A stretch of 64,000 nt of DNA from Rhipicephalus microplus (taxonomy: Eukaryota > Arthropoda > Arachnida > Ixodida > Ixodidae), in contig NC_134705.1 of NCBI RefSeq assembly GCF_043290135.1, forward strand, positions 38,133,771 through 38,197,770. The letters are read 5' to 3'. The notes under the pieces were generated by a model. The model saw only the letters and a list, made by a program, of their open reading frames with translations, did not search any database and was not told the origin of the DNA. The position numbers were made by a program, and so were the translations under genes. This document shows positions 1-12,587 of the stretch, one piece after another. Position 1 is the stretch's first letter. Each line of letters opens with the position of its first letter.

Positions 1-288
1 TTCAGTGCAATGCCGCTGCTGATGGTTATAAAAACTATAGCAGCTAATCGAGTTCTGCTGAGAGGTTTACCGGTTGTCCAGAGTGGAACAGAAAAATAGC
101 AAACTGATTTGAGTCATAGAGAGATACACTACTTTTGGTTACTACAAGCAATTTTTAAACCGAAGTTTATTTCTTATTAACAACATTTCCAGTACAGATG
201 AGAGGGGCATGGACAAAACCTGTGCATTCAGCTTGACTAGGTTTGTGCCCTACACTATATTTTGTTTTTTTCTGACTCAAATTGATAC

Positions 289-431
289 TGTAAAGAAGAG
301 GAAGTACTCCGGCGCAGAGGCAGCAGCATCGAGAGTGCAGCAGCGGCTTGAGCTCGTGAATTGCGGCTGGTGCATCGCCTTCCAAGCCTTCGAAGCATCA
401 ACCTTTCTGCCCAATAATTCTCCTTTATAAT
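289..431 (+). repeat. 5' LTR of Gypsy-1
   Basis: It starts TGTAAAGAAGAGG and matches 5272-5412 over its whole length. It ends in ...TATAAT rather than the usual CA. The end is placed just before the TGG of the primer-binding site. A CCCAATAATTC segment near the end could serve as a degenerate polyadenylation signal. Confidence 0.88.
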
Positions 432-450
432 TGGTGAAGGTGCGGGTACC
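432..450 (+). other. Primer-binding site of Gypsy-1
   Basis: TGGTGAAGGTGCGGGTACC follows the 5' LTR directly. The leading TGG is complementary to the CCA end of a tRNA, as expected for a minus-strand primer site. Gypsy-3 has a near-identical TGGTGCAGGTGC at the same place. I cannot name the primer tRNA. Confidence 0.6.
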
Positions 451-509
451 GTGCCCTATACCTTCCCGCTACCATCCTGGAACTCCGTTCTTGATGGCTA
501 CCTTCTGCT

Positions 510-1702
510 ATGCCAAACGCCGATCAGCAGACGCTTCCATTTCCTTCGGCCACCTGTGCAGGCAGTGTTCCTCAGCGGGAGCCTCCAATCTTCAGTGAAA
601 CAGATAACGACGTTGAAGATTGGCTCACGACTTTTGAACGGGTCAGCGCTTTAAACAAATGAACGGACGTAGACAAATTGACGCGCGTGTCGTTCTACCT
701 CGCGGGTGTAGCCAACCTTTGGCTTAGAAACCACGAGGCAGACGTCCGAACGTGGCCGCTATTTAAAGCGTCGATTGTAGCAGTCTTCGATCGACCTGCC
801 GTCCGAAAACTTCGTGCCGAGCAGCGTTTACGCACACGCGCACAAGAAACGGGTGAAACCTTCACTAGTTACATAGAAGACGTCGTTGAATTGTGCAAAC
901 GCGTGAACGCCGCAATGACGGAAGCAGAAAAATGTAAGCACATCCTAAAAGGAATTGACGACGAAGCTTTTCAAATGCTCTTGGCGAAAAGCCCGACCAC
1001 TGTTAAAGACGTAATTAGCCTCTGCCAAAGCTACGATGAATTGCGGAAGCAACGAGCTCTGACAAGACGTCCTCCAGCGCACGATTGGCATCACTGTCTA
1101 GTGTGATCAATGGTCATGACCAAGCGTCACCAAGAGCCGAAATAAAAGCATTTGTCCGCGAAGAAGTTGCACGACAGCTTTCCTTGGTGCCCTTCACACC
1201 AGAACCTACCACAACTTTACCGTCGTCTCTTCGAGGCGTCACTCAAGGAGAGGTCGCCGAGGCCTTACCAGCTGCTCGCGAGCATAATCTTGTGGCTGCT
1301 CCTCTCACCTACACCGTGGCTGCAGCCATGCCAACTCGCAAGGCGCCTGCGCCTCCGTTCCAGCCTCGCGCGAGCTATCCGCAACCTTTAGTTCACCGTA
1401 CCAGCACTAACACCGCCAACCCGTGGTGCACCCTCGACAATCACGCGATATGTTACGCTTGTCGATACCCCGGGCACATCGCAAGGTTTTGTCGCCGCCG
1501 GACACATATCACCGATGGAAACCCCCGTGAGCCTTTTCTTGCGCTAGACTCCAACGTGCAATATGGTTCCTTCACTCCAATTCCAGCCCGCTACCAGGAC
1601 GACCACCGCCCTCGGCTGGGACGTCTTCGCTCGCCCTCTCCACGCCGCCGCTCGCCTTCTCCTATGCGCCAACGGCCCGCGTCTAACAAGGAAGAAAACT
1701 AG
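510..1702 (+). pseudogene. gag of Gypsy-1 (broken)
   Basis: The ATG at 510 opens a frame that runs to 1106 with one in-frame TGA at 660-662, where related elements have Trp (inference). The capsid-like part contains motifs such as FYLAGVANLWLRN and FTSYIEDVVELC. A frameshift between about 1085 and 1106 moves the frame to the segment ending at 1702. That segment carries one zinc knuckle, C-YA-C-RYPG-H-IARF-C (1451-1492), then an Arg/Ser-rich tail. Gag would form the particle and package RNA. The stop and frameshift mean no full protein can be made. Confidence 0.85.
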
Positions 1703-1758
1703 ACGACGCAGTTCCCGAGGCAAGAACTGCGCAAGTTTCGGTTTTCTTAAGTCCTAAT

Positions 1759-2298
1759 TTGTCACCTACCAATGTTATTGATGTGTTCATCGAAAATATC
1801 CCTACTGTCGCTCTTGTAGATACCGGTGCAGCTGTTTCTGTTATCGACGCTGGATTTTGCCGCTCAATTCGTAAGGTTACGACGTCTTTCTCCGGATTAT
1901 CGCTTCCCACAGCCAGTGCTCAACCTGTTCAACCGACCGCAGTATGTACAGCCCGCGTGATAATTCAGGAGATTCTGTATACGATAGAGTTCATGGTTCT
2001 TTCATCGAGCTCCCATACTATTATCTTGGGCTGGGACTTTTTGTCGCGTCATAACGCCATAATCGACTGTGCTAGGGCTGAGGTAGAATTTTGCTCACTG
2101 GATGACCAACCGTCCGTCGACACCCAGTCTGCCGCTAAACTTGTCGTTAATGATGACACCCACATCCCTCCATGCTCTTTTGCCTTTGTACCAGTTTCAT
2201 GCAGCGCCATATCCGACTGCACGGTCTTCTTCACACCATCTCCAATATTCGTCACCCGAAGAGCCCTCCCCCTGCCTTTGCTGCTCTCTACCTTGTAG
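1759..2298 (+). pseudogene. retroviral-type aspartic protease of Gypsy-1
   Basis: The 179-codon frame has the catalytic VALVDTGAAVSVI motif with its Asp at 1819-1821. The second conserved block is IILGWDFLSRHNAIIDC, typical of gypsy proteases. The enzyme cleaves Gag-Pol and is dimeric in the family. The domain itself looks intact, but it is cut off from the gag and RT frames by stops, and the tail after about residue 140 runs out of frame with the linker to RT. Confidence 0.85.
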
Positions 2299-3990
2299 AA
2301 GGCTCAACCACAATGCCAATTTATAATCATGAGTCATCATCTTTATACCTACTTTGTCACGAGTGCCTTTGCCACGTCGATACAATCAGTCCTACCAGAA
2401 TTATATCCGTACCTGATGAGGTGCCTTCTACCTCTGTCTGTGAACTGGCTGTCGTCTCAACGGCTGACCCAACGTCGGCAAACATATTTCAACCATTCAC
2501 CGCTGAAGATTTGACATCTTCTCAGCGTTCACAACTCCTCATATTCCTTTAGTGCTACCGCCATTCTTTCCACATTGCACAAACATCTCTCGGCCGTGCC
2601 TTAGCAGTAGAACACCACATCGACACTGGGTCCCACTCACCGCTGCGACAACGACCGTATCGCGTGTCCGCTACAGAACGTCGCGTCATTGCTGACCAAG
2701 TAGACGACATGCTTCGCAGAGGTATCATTCGACCTTCACAGAGCCCATGGGCGTCTCCGGTGGTCCTCGTCAAAAAGAAAGACGGTTTTATTTGTTTCTG
2801 TGTCGATTTCCGGCGATTGAACAAGATCACGCTGAAGGACGTCTATCCACTACCGCGCATTGACGATGCTTTGGGTAGTTTACAGGGTGCCGAGTTCTTT
2901 TCCTCGTTAGACTTGCGGTCAGACTACTGACAGGTGCCGATGGCGAAGGCCGATCGCCCCGAAACCGCTTTTGTCACGCCAGACGGTTTATATGAATTCA
3001 CCGTCATGCCCTTCGGACATTGCAATGCACCTCCAACGTTCTAAAGGATGATGCACAACATCCTGCGTGGACTGAAATGGAAGATATGCTTGTGTTACCT
3101 CGATGATATCGTGGTCTTCGCCCCTAACTTCGACACACACTTACATCGCCTTCAGCACGTCCTTACTCGCTTGACCAACGCCGGTTTGCAATTAAACCTT
3201 AAAAATTGTCGATTCGCCATGCTTCAACTGCACATTTTGGGCCACGTTGTTTCCAAGGAAGGCATCCTCCCGGATCCTGAGAAATTGCGAGCTTTTACGG
3301 CGTTTCCTAAACCTGCCACCATTAAAGAACTTCGAAGTTTCATCGGCTTGTGTTCGTACTTCCAGCGATTCGTCCGAAACTTCGCGTCTATTATATCACT
3401 TCTCACACAACTCCTCAGCAACTGTAAAGACCTCTTATCGTGGTCCCCTGCCTGCGACGAGGCTTTCACCACCTTGCGGCGGCTTCTCATGACGCCACTC
3501 ATTCTACGCCATTTCGATCATGAAGCTCCAACTGAAATCCACACCGACGCCAGTGGTGTAGGTCTCGGTGCTGTGCTCGCACAGCGTAAACCGGAGCATA
3601 AGGAGTACGTCGTGACATACGCTAGTCGCACACTTACCAAGGCTGAGAGCAACTACAGCGTCACAGAAAAAGAGTGCTTGGCCATTGTGTGGGCCCTTGG
3701 AAAGTTTCACCCATATCTATATGGTCGTTTTCTGACGTCATGACCAACCACCACGAGCTGTGCTGGCTTGCGACGGTAAAGACCCCTCTGGCCGCCTCGC
3801 TCGCTGGGCGTTTAAAATTCAAGATTATGACATACGCGTGGTTTATCGTTCAGGGCAGAAGCATGCTGACGCCGATGCCCTTTCCCGTTCCCCCCTGTCC
3901 CAGAATGCCTCACTTCACTCCGCTTGTGATTCCACATTGTCATCTCTTGACTTTGACACCATTCTTATTGAACAACGCGATGACCCGTGA
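2299..3990 (+). pseudogene. RT and RNase H of Gypsy-1 (several stops and a frameshift)
   Basis: The connection to RT is broken at 2550-2552. RT follows with SPWASPVVLVKKKDG and FRRLNK; TGA at 2928-2930 stands where relatives have the Trp of GYWQ, and a TAA lies just before 3048 where relatives have TFQR (inference). The catalytic YLDD begins at 3096. RNase H has [14 protein letters not shown] at about 3540 and [11 protein letters not shown] frameshift at about 3735-3745 separates its C-terminal part (3760-3990, with KHADADALSRS). The enzyme copied element RNA to DNA in the particle. Several independent lesions make it inactive. Confidence 0.9.
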
Positions 3991-4139
3991 ACTGCGTCTC
4001 TTCTCAATCATCTCTCCGACACTTCTGAACTCCCAAAAACGCGAACGCTCTGGTGCCAAGTTCCACACTTCTCGATACGTGACACGCTTCTCTATCGACG
4101 CAACTAGGCACCAGAGGAACGCAAGTGGCTGCTCGTCGT

Positions 4140-5275
4140 TCCATGAACCCTGAGGTCACCGATTTGTTCCTCTTTCCACGCTGACCCACAATGTGACCAC
4201 GCAGGAGCCTTCAAGACCTACGAAAGGCTTCGACATCGTTACTACTGGCGTGGTATGTACGCCTTCGTCCGCAACTTCGTCCGCTCTTGTGCCGAATGTC
4301 AGCGTCGAAAATCCCCACCGCACGCCTCCGCCGGTGAACTGCAGCCTTTACCATGCCCTTCCTAAACCTTCGAACGGGTCAGAATAGATATTTATGGGCC
4401 CCTTTCATTCACTCCAACTGGCAACAGGCGGATAATAGTTGCTATCGACCACCTAACGCGCTATGCTGAGACCGCTGCTCTTCAAACGGCTTCAGCACAG
4501 GAGGTCGCCACTTTCCTACTGCGTCATTTTGTGTTGCGTCAAGGAGGCCCTCAAGAACTCCTCAGTGACCACGGCCGCGCTTTTTGTCCGAGGTCATTGA
4601 AAAATTGCTCGCTGAGTGTGCTATTGTACATCGCACATGTACCGCTTACCACCCTCAAACCAATGGGGCTTCCGAGTGCTTTAATCGTACTCTCGGTGAC
4701 ATTCTATCTATGTATGTGACGCCTGATAACTCTAACTGGGACTTAGTTCTCCCATTCATTACATACGCCTACCATACGGCAACGCAAGCAACAACAGGCT
4801 TCTCTCTTTTTTACCTCCTATATGGCCGTCCCCCCTCCCACACCATTAGCACCATTCTGCCCTATCGACCAGACGCGTTCGAGTGCCTACCTATATTGGA
4901 CGCCGCCAGACACGCAGAAGAATGTCGCCAGTTAGCTCGTCGCTTTACCTGCGATGACCAAAACCGGCAAAAAGCAATTCATGATGCCCAGACCTCAACT
5001 CCCGTTTTTCTACCGGGGGCTCTCGTGTGACAGTCAGTGCCGCATCGCACACCTGGGCTCTCTTCCAAACTTCTGCCAAAGTCTGATGGGCCCTATCGTA
5101 TTCTTGAACAAACTTCACCAATAAATTACCTCATTGAGCCTCTTACGCCACCGTCAGACTTGCAACGTCGCAACCGCGAGGTTGTACACGTCCAGAGGTT
5201 CAAGCAGTACCGCGGTTCAACGCTGCCTGCACTAGGTCGCCAGGATGGCTCCTTTTTTGTCGGGGGGCTATTGTA
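4140..5275 (+). pseudogene. integrase of Gypsy-1 (broken)
   Basis: The HHCC zinc-binding part lies at about 4165-4310 ([10 protein letters not shown], then C-AE-C-QRRKS). A TAA interrupts at about 4371, just before the first catalytic Asp in RIDIYGP (4387-4389). The second Asp is in LLSDHGRAF (about 4564). A one-base frameshift follows at about 4580, and the frame from 4584 has the Glu in NGASECFNRT after AYHPQTNG. A stop near 5028 splits off the C-terminal region with GPYRILEQTSP and VQRFKQY. The order after RNase H confirms Ty3/gypsy. It cannot be functional. Confidence 0.9.
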
Positions 5276-5412
5276 AAGAGTAGGAAGTACTCTGGCGCAG
5301 AGGCAGCAGCACCGAGAGTGCAGCAGCGGCTCGAACTCGTCAATTGCGGCTGGTGCATGGCCTTCCAAGCCTTCCAAGCATCAACCTTTCTGCTCAATAA
5401 ATCTCCTATAAA
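5272..5412 (+). repeat. 3' LTR of Gypsy-1, with polypurine tract before it
   Basis: It matches 289-431 and has a CAATAAATC polyadenylation-like signal near its end. A G-rich run, CGGGGGGCTAT (5261-5271), stands in the polypurine-tract position immediately upstream. Confidence 0.87.
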
Positions 5413-5710
5413 ATACCTTGAAATCGACATATTCGACCAACGCAATGTGTGCAAGATATGCCATGTAGAAAAGCTATGCTCTGATCTTTTCTGGTTGGTT
5501 TCATTTGATCTAATTTCTTGCTCATGACTGTACATTTGCCAATGAAACAACTTCTTCGAATGCACATATTTTGTTTTAAGGTTACATTTATTTTTATGCA
5601 GTAAAAAACAAATCGATATGCATAATGTCTAAGAAGAAAAAAAACTGCTAACAAATTACGACAAATAATACCAAACTTACTCAGCAATCACTAAAGGATT
5701 CTCATTTAAA

Positions 5711-5949
5711 ACATACATACATACATACATACATACATACATACCTACATACATACATACATACATACATACATACATACATACATACATACATACATAC
5801 ATACATACATACATACATACATACATACATACATACATACATACATACATACATACATACATACATACATACATACATACATACATACATACATACATAC
5901 ATACATACATACATACATACACACATACATACATACATACATGCATACA
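5711..5949. repeat. (ATAC)n microsatellite, about 240 bp
   Basis: An almost uninterrupted tetranucleotide run with a few single-base variants (for example near 5743 and 5920). The long Met-Tyr-Val-Cys frames on the minus strand are artefacts of the repeat. Confidence 0.97.
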
Positions 5950-8900
5950 CTGAGGTGCAAATAATAAAATGAAAGTAAAACAAGAATTCTAATACACTCA
6001 ATTTCGACATACAGAAAGTAACTCACGAGATAAATTCATAAGCACTGTTATGTCTGAACTCGGTGTTTCTCGAATCATGTCAGAAAAGCTTGATGCACAG
6101 TTTCTGCTGCTGCCGAGTGAGAAGCAGTTTTTATAAAAAACGAAAGAATAAAGACTTCGACAATGTCATGTTAAAGAAAAAGGCTGTCCATCAAAATTTT
6201 GCACATGTCTGCAATATTACTATGTTTGTTAACATAGCTTGGCTCATTCACAACACACATACAGAACAAATTAGGACACTTGGGCTGAAAAGTCGGCACA
6301 GCGCAAAGCAATTCTAGAAAATATATAAATAATGCGATTCTAAGCTGCTAAGTTCCTGCAAACAGTGTTTATACTGACAGCTATAGACCCCATTTTGTTT
6401 CTCGAAAACACTCCTCAAAAAGACTTCGAAGTTTGCACATCAACACTTCCCATTGAGCTGTCTGTTATTCTGCTTAAAAAAGTTCAGTTCACTGGCGGGC
6501 AAAGACTGTACACTAATTATGTGAGGTGATGCTCCAGTGCACTGCATGTATGTCTTGGCTACTGGCCAACTAAGATGTTGCTCAGAACATATGTGTAAAA
6601 TCACAACTCGTGCTATCTGACTACAAAGTAATTATGTGTCATTTGCATGAAACAGGCACCACAATAAAAGAACACAAGAACATTTATCTTCACACAGTTC
6701 AAAAATTGTAAATACATTTCCATAGAGGTTTAACAGCTCATCTGAGAATAGTATCAATGGTCGTAAACACATTGTTACTTCCACTAACAAACAAGATGCC
6801 AGCTTTAATATTAGAGTATACCAGTACCTTTGTAGGGCTAAACAGTTTTACAGGTACCTAGAAAAAAATACGTGAATGCATGCTATAACCACATATAAAT
6901 TAAAATAAATACTTTTATTTCTAGTCTGAGTAAAGCTGCATAGATGATAAGTCACTTGCATAGTACACAATTACATTATGAACAAACCTATCCGAGCAAA
7001 GTATACATTAAAAAAGTTAAACTCACAGAGTAGAAACAGAGAAGTAGCCTGTTGAAGGACGGACAGGCGGTAGGATAACAATACACAAGCACTGTAATCT
7101 ACTGTTATATATACTAGGAGCAGTGATGTTCCTCTTCCTTTCAAATAAAATTATCTACTTAAGTTCACTTCCCACAGCTTATACATACATGGCACCATTG
7201 GTGCTATACAAATGAGTGTATACTAAAGGATTATTTCGACTGAATGCAAGGTTACCGTATTCATGGCTTTACTTCTTGTAGTACAAAGGATGGAAACACA
7301 GTTACCATTGCCGACCACGAATGCTGGAGCTTATGGCAGTTAAATGCAGAGACACGCAGACACTTAGATTAACATGCATGTTAAAAACTACAGCTCAAAA
7401 TTATTTGCCCACCATTACTACAGCAGCCTTTAAATTAGTGCCATATTTTGGTATCTTCTATGAAAAATTTAAATAATTTTGAATGCAAGCAAAGGAACAG
7501 CTGAATAAGGCACTGCTAAGAAGTTAAACTGCAGCTGCACGGAATGTTACGTATACGATTCAAACTGCTCCTAAAATCACAAAGTGCACTTCCTGCGGTC
7601 ATAAACTTTCAGCAGGAGAACAGTCACTGGCAGTCCCTTTCTATTCGTTGGTCTTCTGTCCTCTGTTCCTGATATACTGTACATGACCGTGGAGCACCGG
7701 ATTCCTTTTTACTGCTGGAACTTAGAAAAAAACAGATCATTGTAACAAGCATGCTACATGCAAACGTGTACAGTTGCTAGATATGTGCTCATATTTACAG
7801 ATGTATTTTCAGAGGCTGATGACAAGTATGCAGAAATAATAAAAATAAACAAAGTCTCAACACGTACACAAACAGTGAAGACTGAAAGTATGTTTCATTA
7901 TGATACAAGAGCGAAACTACAATGTTATAGGTGAAGGCGTGAAACTTCTGCCGGGCATAATAGGCCAATAAAGTTTCTTCTAATTCAACTTTACACTAGG
8001 TGCGAGTAGCATACCACGAACAAGTTCACTAAGGAACACAAGTTCGACTGCATTACAACAAAACAGCTAATGTTCATAACTTAAAGGCTATCTAACATAG
8101 CCAGCTCACCATACCGCGGTATAAAAGCAAATGGACAGTGTAGAAGACACAAAGCACTTGTGAATTATGAGTGCGCTTGTTGCTCGCATCTATTCTTCCA
8201 AACGAAGAAAACCTTTCAAAAATGCGCTTCATCAGGGACAATAATCATATGCAACAAACACAATGGGCTCCTACAGGTGCCGCCAACACTCACGATTATT
8301 GTTGATATCAGCGTCTTGCCAGATGAGTATGCTGTGTCCTCCATAGAACACCAAAGGAGCGTTCCCTGATTTTGCTTGCATGTGTGCTGGCTGCATCGCC
8401 CTGCTGCTTAAGAAGGCTAGCCACAGACAGAGAGATGAAAAGCTATGGTTTTGAAACACACTGAACGTCACCTTTAGAGATCAACAATGCATACTTAGGT
8501 CAGGTACAATTTAAAAAAAGTATCACTATGCAATTGTGGTGAACACGTTCGGCTGAAACACAACATGCCACAGCACTGAGAGAGAAAAAGCTGCATTAGG
8601 TATAAGATGCAGCTGCGGGCCCTATGTCATCTCAGGCTTCTTCAATAGGTCTTTCTCCTTCCTAGTTGTGAAGAGCAAGGTGATTTTTACCCACTAGCTA
8701 TTTCCTTCCAGAGCACTTGATCCACAAAGTGAGTCAAAAGCTCGAGAGCTCAATAAGTAATCAAAGTATTTGTGCTCGTTCAAAAGAACGAGCTTTTGAG
8801 CCTCAGATGATTGAAGCTTCATTCATAAGCTGCAGGATTTCAACTTTCAACATTCTTAATTATCTCGAAATTTAGTTCTACTAATGATCAATAAGCATTA

Positions 8901-8960
8901 AGTGTGAGAATAATACAGGTGTCCACTGCCAGAAACCTTGCTTGGGTTTTCAATGTGCAC
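5950..8960. other. No gene recognised
   Basis: AT-rich DNA with only short open frames and no recognisable domain or element. It could hold introns or a 3' UTR of a host gene, but nothing in the sequence shows it. Confidence 0.5.
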
Positions 8961-8962
8961 AG

Positions 8963-9035
8963 TAAGTCATCATCATCATCAGCTTGACTACATACACTGC
9001 AGGACAAAGGCCTCTGCCATGATCCACCAGTAAGT
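8963..9035 (-). mobile_element. 3'-end fragment of an RTE-like LINE
   Basis: The segment CATCATCATCATCAGC followed by CACTGCAGGACAAAGGCC resembles the short conserved 3' end of RTE-type LINEs known from arthropods. Read on the minus strand it ends in a TGATGATGATGA tail. Only the tail is left, with no RT. The family call is from memory of the motif. Confidence 0.5.
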
Positions 9036-10224
9036 GGTGTTCACTTAATCGTATGTAGTAAAGAAAAATTAACCTTGCAGCCAGCCGTTAGGCAGTTTTG
9101 TGCCCTGAAAGCTCCCAAGGAGATCGCAGTTCTTTCAGATGAGGCTGCCATGCATGCTTCTAGGCCACATTCAGGTCCGCTGAATGATAACTGTCCCAGC
9201 AGTGACATAGACTTGCACAGTTATGGAGCACATGTGCTTCCTATTTTTGTACAGGTGCTCCAATTCATGATGAGGCTTGATGCACCAGTGTGTGCAATCG
9301 ATGCATGACGGGACCTTGATAAACTAATCTCTGTGATCTGCGAAGAGCTAAAAACGAGATATTTAAAAACACCCACTCATTAACACCCACTCAGATCATT
9401 GCACCCACTCAGATCATTAAAAACACCCACTTTTAATACTTATTTCACAAAGCTATCACTCCGTCAAAGTGATCAAATCTGCTATAATCACTTTGAAGCA
9501 AACTGAAGCCACATGTACTATTTACGTACCGCATTATATATGTCCTAGTGAAGTATGGTGCTACCACAGCGGTAATGGTCTATATAACTAATTTTTCAAA
9601 ACAACATGAATTCCTCAAGTGCAACCTGGCTCCTGAAAAATACATTCACATTAACTTTCCAACTATCAAACAGGGTAATTATACAGGCCCATCCTGATAA
9701 TCAAACAAGAGCTCACTTATCTCAAATCACAAAATCTTTTTATATATTTGCCAACCTCTCCAAAGTATATGTATGCATACAACAGTAGTAGTATATTTTT
9801 CATGCATGAACTTAACATAGGAATACATTATATCTGATGAGCTTAAAAACTTGCACACGTTATAGTACTGCGTGAAGAGCAACAAATTAAGTTCTGCAAG
9901 GTCAACTAACCGATGGCAGCATTCAGTAGCCGTCACTGTCATGAGGAACCAAGTGTCCTCTAGGGCCAACAGAAAAAGGACATCTGCTAACTGGAAGCTG
10001 CTGATGACAGCAATGAAGAGCTGGCCAGGCGTGTACGTTCATTGATATAGTGTAAGAACTGGCCATGACCGGCTGTTGTCAAGGCTCTAGTGCCGTGCAA
10101 AACAATAGCCCGACGAACTCGGAAACCTGTAGTTAGCCGGTACTGGCCTACAACTTCATCCAAAACAAGGAACCGGGAAAATATTTGCTCTTTCTGGCGG
10201 CCGGAGGGAAGCTTTACGTTCATG

Positions 10225-10328
10225 GGCTCTCGCTGGCACACAGAACTCTCAAAATCTTACCAAAGAACAATTCATTGGCTCTCGCTGGCACATAGAACTC
10301 TCAAGTTCGTACCGAAGAACAGTCTAGG
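10225..10328. repeat. 52-bp tandem duplication
   Basis: Two diverged copies start at 10225 and 10277, both with GGCTCTCGCTGGCACA followed by AGAACTCTCAA and, later, AAGAACA. Confidence 0.85.
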
Positions 10329-12548
10329 CACGCTGCCAAAGTAACACGATCCACAACAGAATGTAGCATCTTGCAGCTTCGGTTCATCACATCACAGTGC
10401 TAGGACTATGGATATCACAAAGAGGAGAAGTGACGAGTTAACAAACAAAAATGCCAAGCTCCACCAACGCAACATCGCAGGGCAAAACAGTTATCAACGT
10501 TGTATTTCAAATTTTATTCACACCTGCACAGCTTTTTCACAAGTCTTGCAAATGTCAACACAGCCCAACAGATCCCACCGAAGATTGTTTCACTCCCGAA
10601 CACCAGATTGCTCATAAGAAAATAGAAGCGTATGGGCTAACCAGTGGCGAAGCAAGAACCGAGCATAGCGCGTAATTCATACGCTTCCGTACGTACTTGG
10701 GGTCATTCAAGTAAGGTGCCAGAACGCTGTAAATTAAAAATGTCGCACAGCACCCAACTGAAAGACTGGAAAGTGAAGTGAACAAACTGTTACCAGCGCA
10801 CAAACAAACATTGCAGCCCTTCGAGTGCTAGCACAGGCGCTGATGTCGCTTGATAAACGCACCGAGGAAGACTTTTCCACGCGTCACTGTACCCCTATTC
10901 ACTGCCGCTGGTTCTCACACCATTTAATAGCACCGAAAAAGCAGCGGTATTCACAATACATCCAGTCGAGCGCTGAAGGAATTAGAGCGAGAGGCGTTTG
11001 CTAAAATTCGCACCGCCCGATATGCTGTTTACGACGCCATGTTGTTTCCCACGACTGCGCAGCACGTCAGAGAACATGGAGTAAGGAAGAACTGTAAAAT
11101 AGCTCTCTAGCGCATTTTTCACGGCATGACTAAATTTGCTCTTATGTGCGAGGGTGATGATATGACGAGCACGAGAGGTGTGCCAGAATAAAGAAGTGTT
11201 TTGGCAACGTCACAGAGTGAGCTGATGTTGAGGGTATTGCTTCACAACCAATCACAAGCTGTGGCTGTCGGCCAAGCCGTCGTCTGCTCGCGTTTGTCGT
11301 CGGCTTCAATCAGAGCATGCGACGGGGATTCGCCTTTACAACGCAATTATTCCCAGGTCAAGTGGTCGCTGCGTCGCACGAAATACATGTCAAAGGCTTG
11401 CTCTATCTTTGAATGATATTCGTGCTCCAAGTTAAACGGCTGGTAATTGTCGCAAGGACGCATTCAGCCAAGGTTTGCTCCAGAGTTCTGATGTTTTGCA
11501 TACTTCCGGTGTCATTTATTCTCACTAGGGTCATTTTATTCCGACTGCTTGCCATATAATCACAGTTCATATCGGTTTCTGAACATTGAAGGTAGGAACA
11601 TGATTTGTTTGTAGTTCCATGCATAATCACGCACAGCCATAATACGCTTTGGTTACAAAGTACGCGCCGTTCCAGATCGTCCCAAAGTGTACCGACAGCT
11701 GCATTTCAGTGATCGCACCCATTGAACAGTAAGAGCCAATCGAAGTACACTAGAGCACAAGCTTTGTAAACCACTCACTGAAAAGTTCATCTCATTTTTA
11801 TTTCCCATAGCATGCAAGAAATGTGCTCTCATTAACCTCTTTGGTGGTAATTTCCGCCAATGAGGCAAGGATCTTCAGTCGTACCTTTAATTGGATGAGA
11901 TGGGGCGCAACACATCAACAAAAGAAATAAGGTTTATCCTAAGCCGTGCCGCGTTTGAATACACCGACCATTCACGGAGCACATTAGTTTTTATCAAACC
12001 ACAAATCCTTACAAACATAACTTTACGCCATTGACGCCCCATAGAATTTTTCAATCACCGCGACTTCAAACTTATTCGACGACAGTGGTTCCCACTGTCG
12101 TGGAATACCTTCCACTGCGTACAAGGTAAAAAACACACAAAACTCAAAGCGCCGAAAGAAATAAAAACGCACCAGCAGTCATCAGGCAGCCCCATGGGCG
12201 TGAATTAACTCAAAACCAGCAAGAGCACAAAAGTATACCGCCGATACAGCAGTTTCTAAGTAGCAACATTGTTTTAAAAGCCGTCCAGACCAGTCTTATA
12301 ATTTTCTGTTAGCCACGCCACTTTTACGCAAAATTTTGTTTCGTGAATCCTCTTACGAGCACTTTTCGGTGACGTAAGCAAACGTAGCAACTGCATCACC
12401 ATCGCTGACATGTTCCCGGGCAGTCACAGCGCGCTTTATTGCAGCCGGTGATGTGAAAACAATGACCTCTTACAACGTTTTTTTTTTCGTTTCTTGAATC
12501 AACTTACGCAACAAAATTTCTCTTGCGCAAAAATGTTTTCGTAAGTAA

Positions 12549-12587
12549 GTTTTCTAAATCCGGCCCCAGGGGCCGAATTCACAAAAC
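12549..12587. repeat. Imperfect inverted repeat, possibly two abutting transposon ends
   Basis: Arms of 19 bp (12549-12567 and 12569-12587) pair at 16 positions around one central A. The core is CGGCCCC-A-GGGGCCG. The left side (about 12480-12567) has foldback-like words such as CTTACG and TTGCGCAA. I suspect two MITE-like ends touching, but cannot define either element's other end. Confidence 0.5.

Larger units (their letters stand above)
289..5412 (+). mobile_element. Gypsy-1: near full-length Ty3/gypsy LTR retrotransposon, decayed
   Basis: The element is bounded by two direct LTRs of about 141-143 bp that differ at roughly a dozen sites by eye. It is flanked by the 4-bp direct repeat atac (285-288 and 5413-5416), consistent with a target-site duplication. 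Inside lie, in order, a primer-binding site, gag with a CCHC knuckle, an aspartic protease, RT with YLDD, RNase H with TDASG, and an integrase with HHCC and D,D,E residues. That order (integrase after RNase H) defines Ty3/gypsy. Every coding region carries stops or frameshifts, so it is dead. The flank 1-288 shows no gene. Confidence 0.93.

Noticed and set aside
5677..6026. Open frames of repeated Met-Tyr-Val-Cys on the minus strand
   Set aside because: They are translations of the (ATAC)n microsatellite.
9727..10241. A possible host exon on the minus strand
   Set aside because: The frames are short, no domain is recognised and no convincing splice sites join them.
10850..11100. A CpG-island promoter of a host gene
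   Set aside because: Only base composition supports it; no transcript or coding frame is visible.
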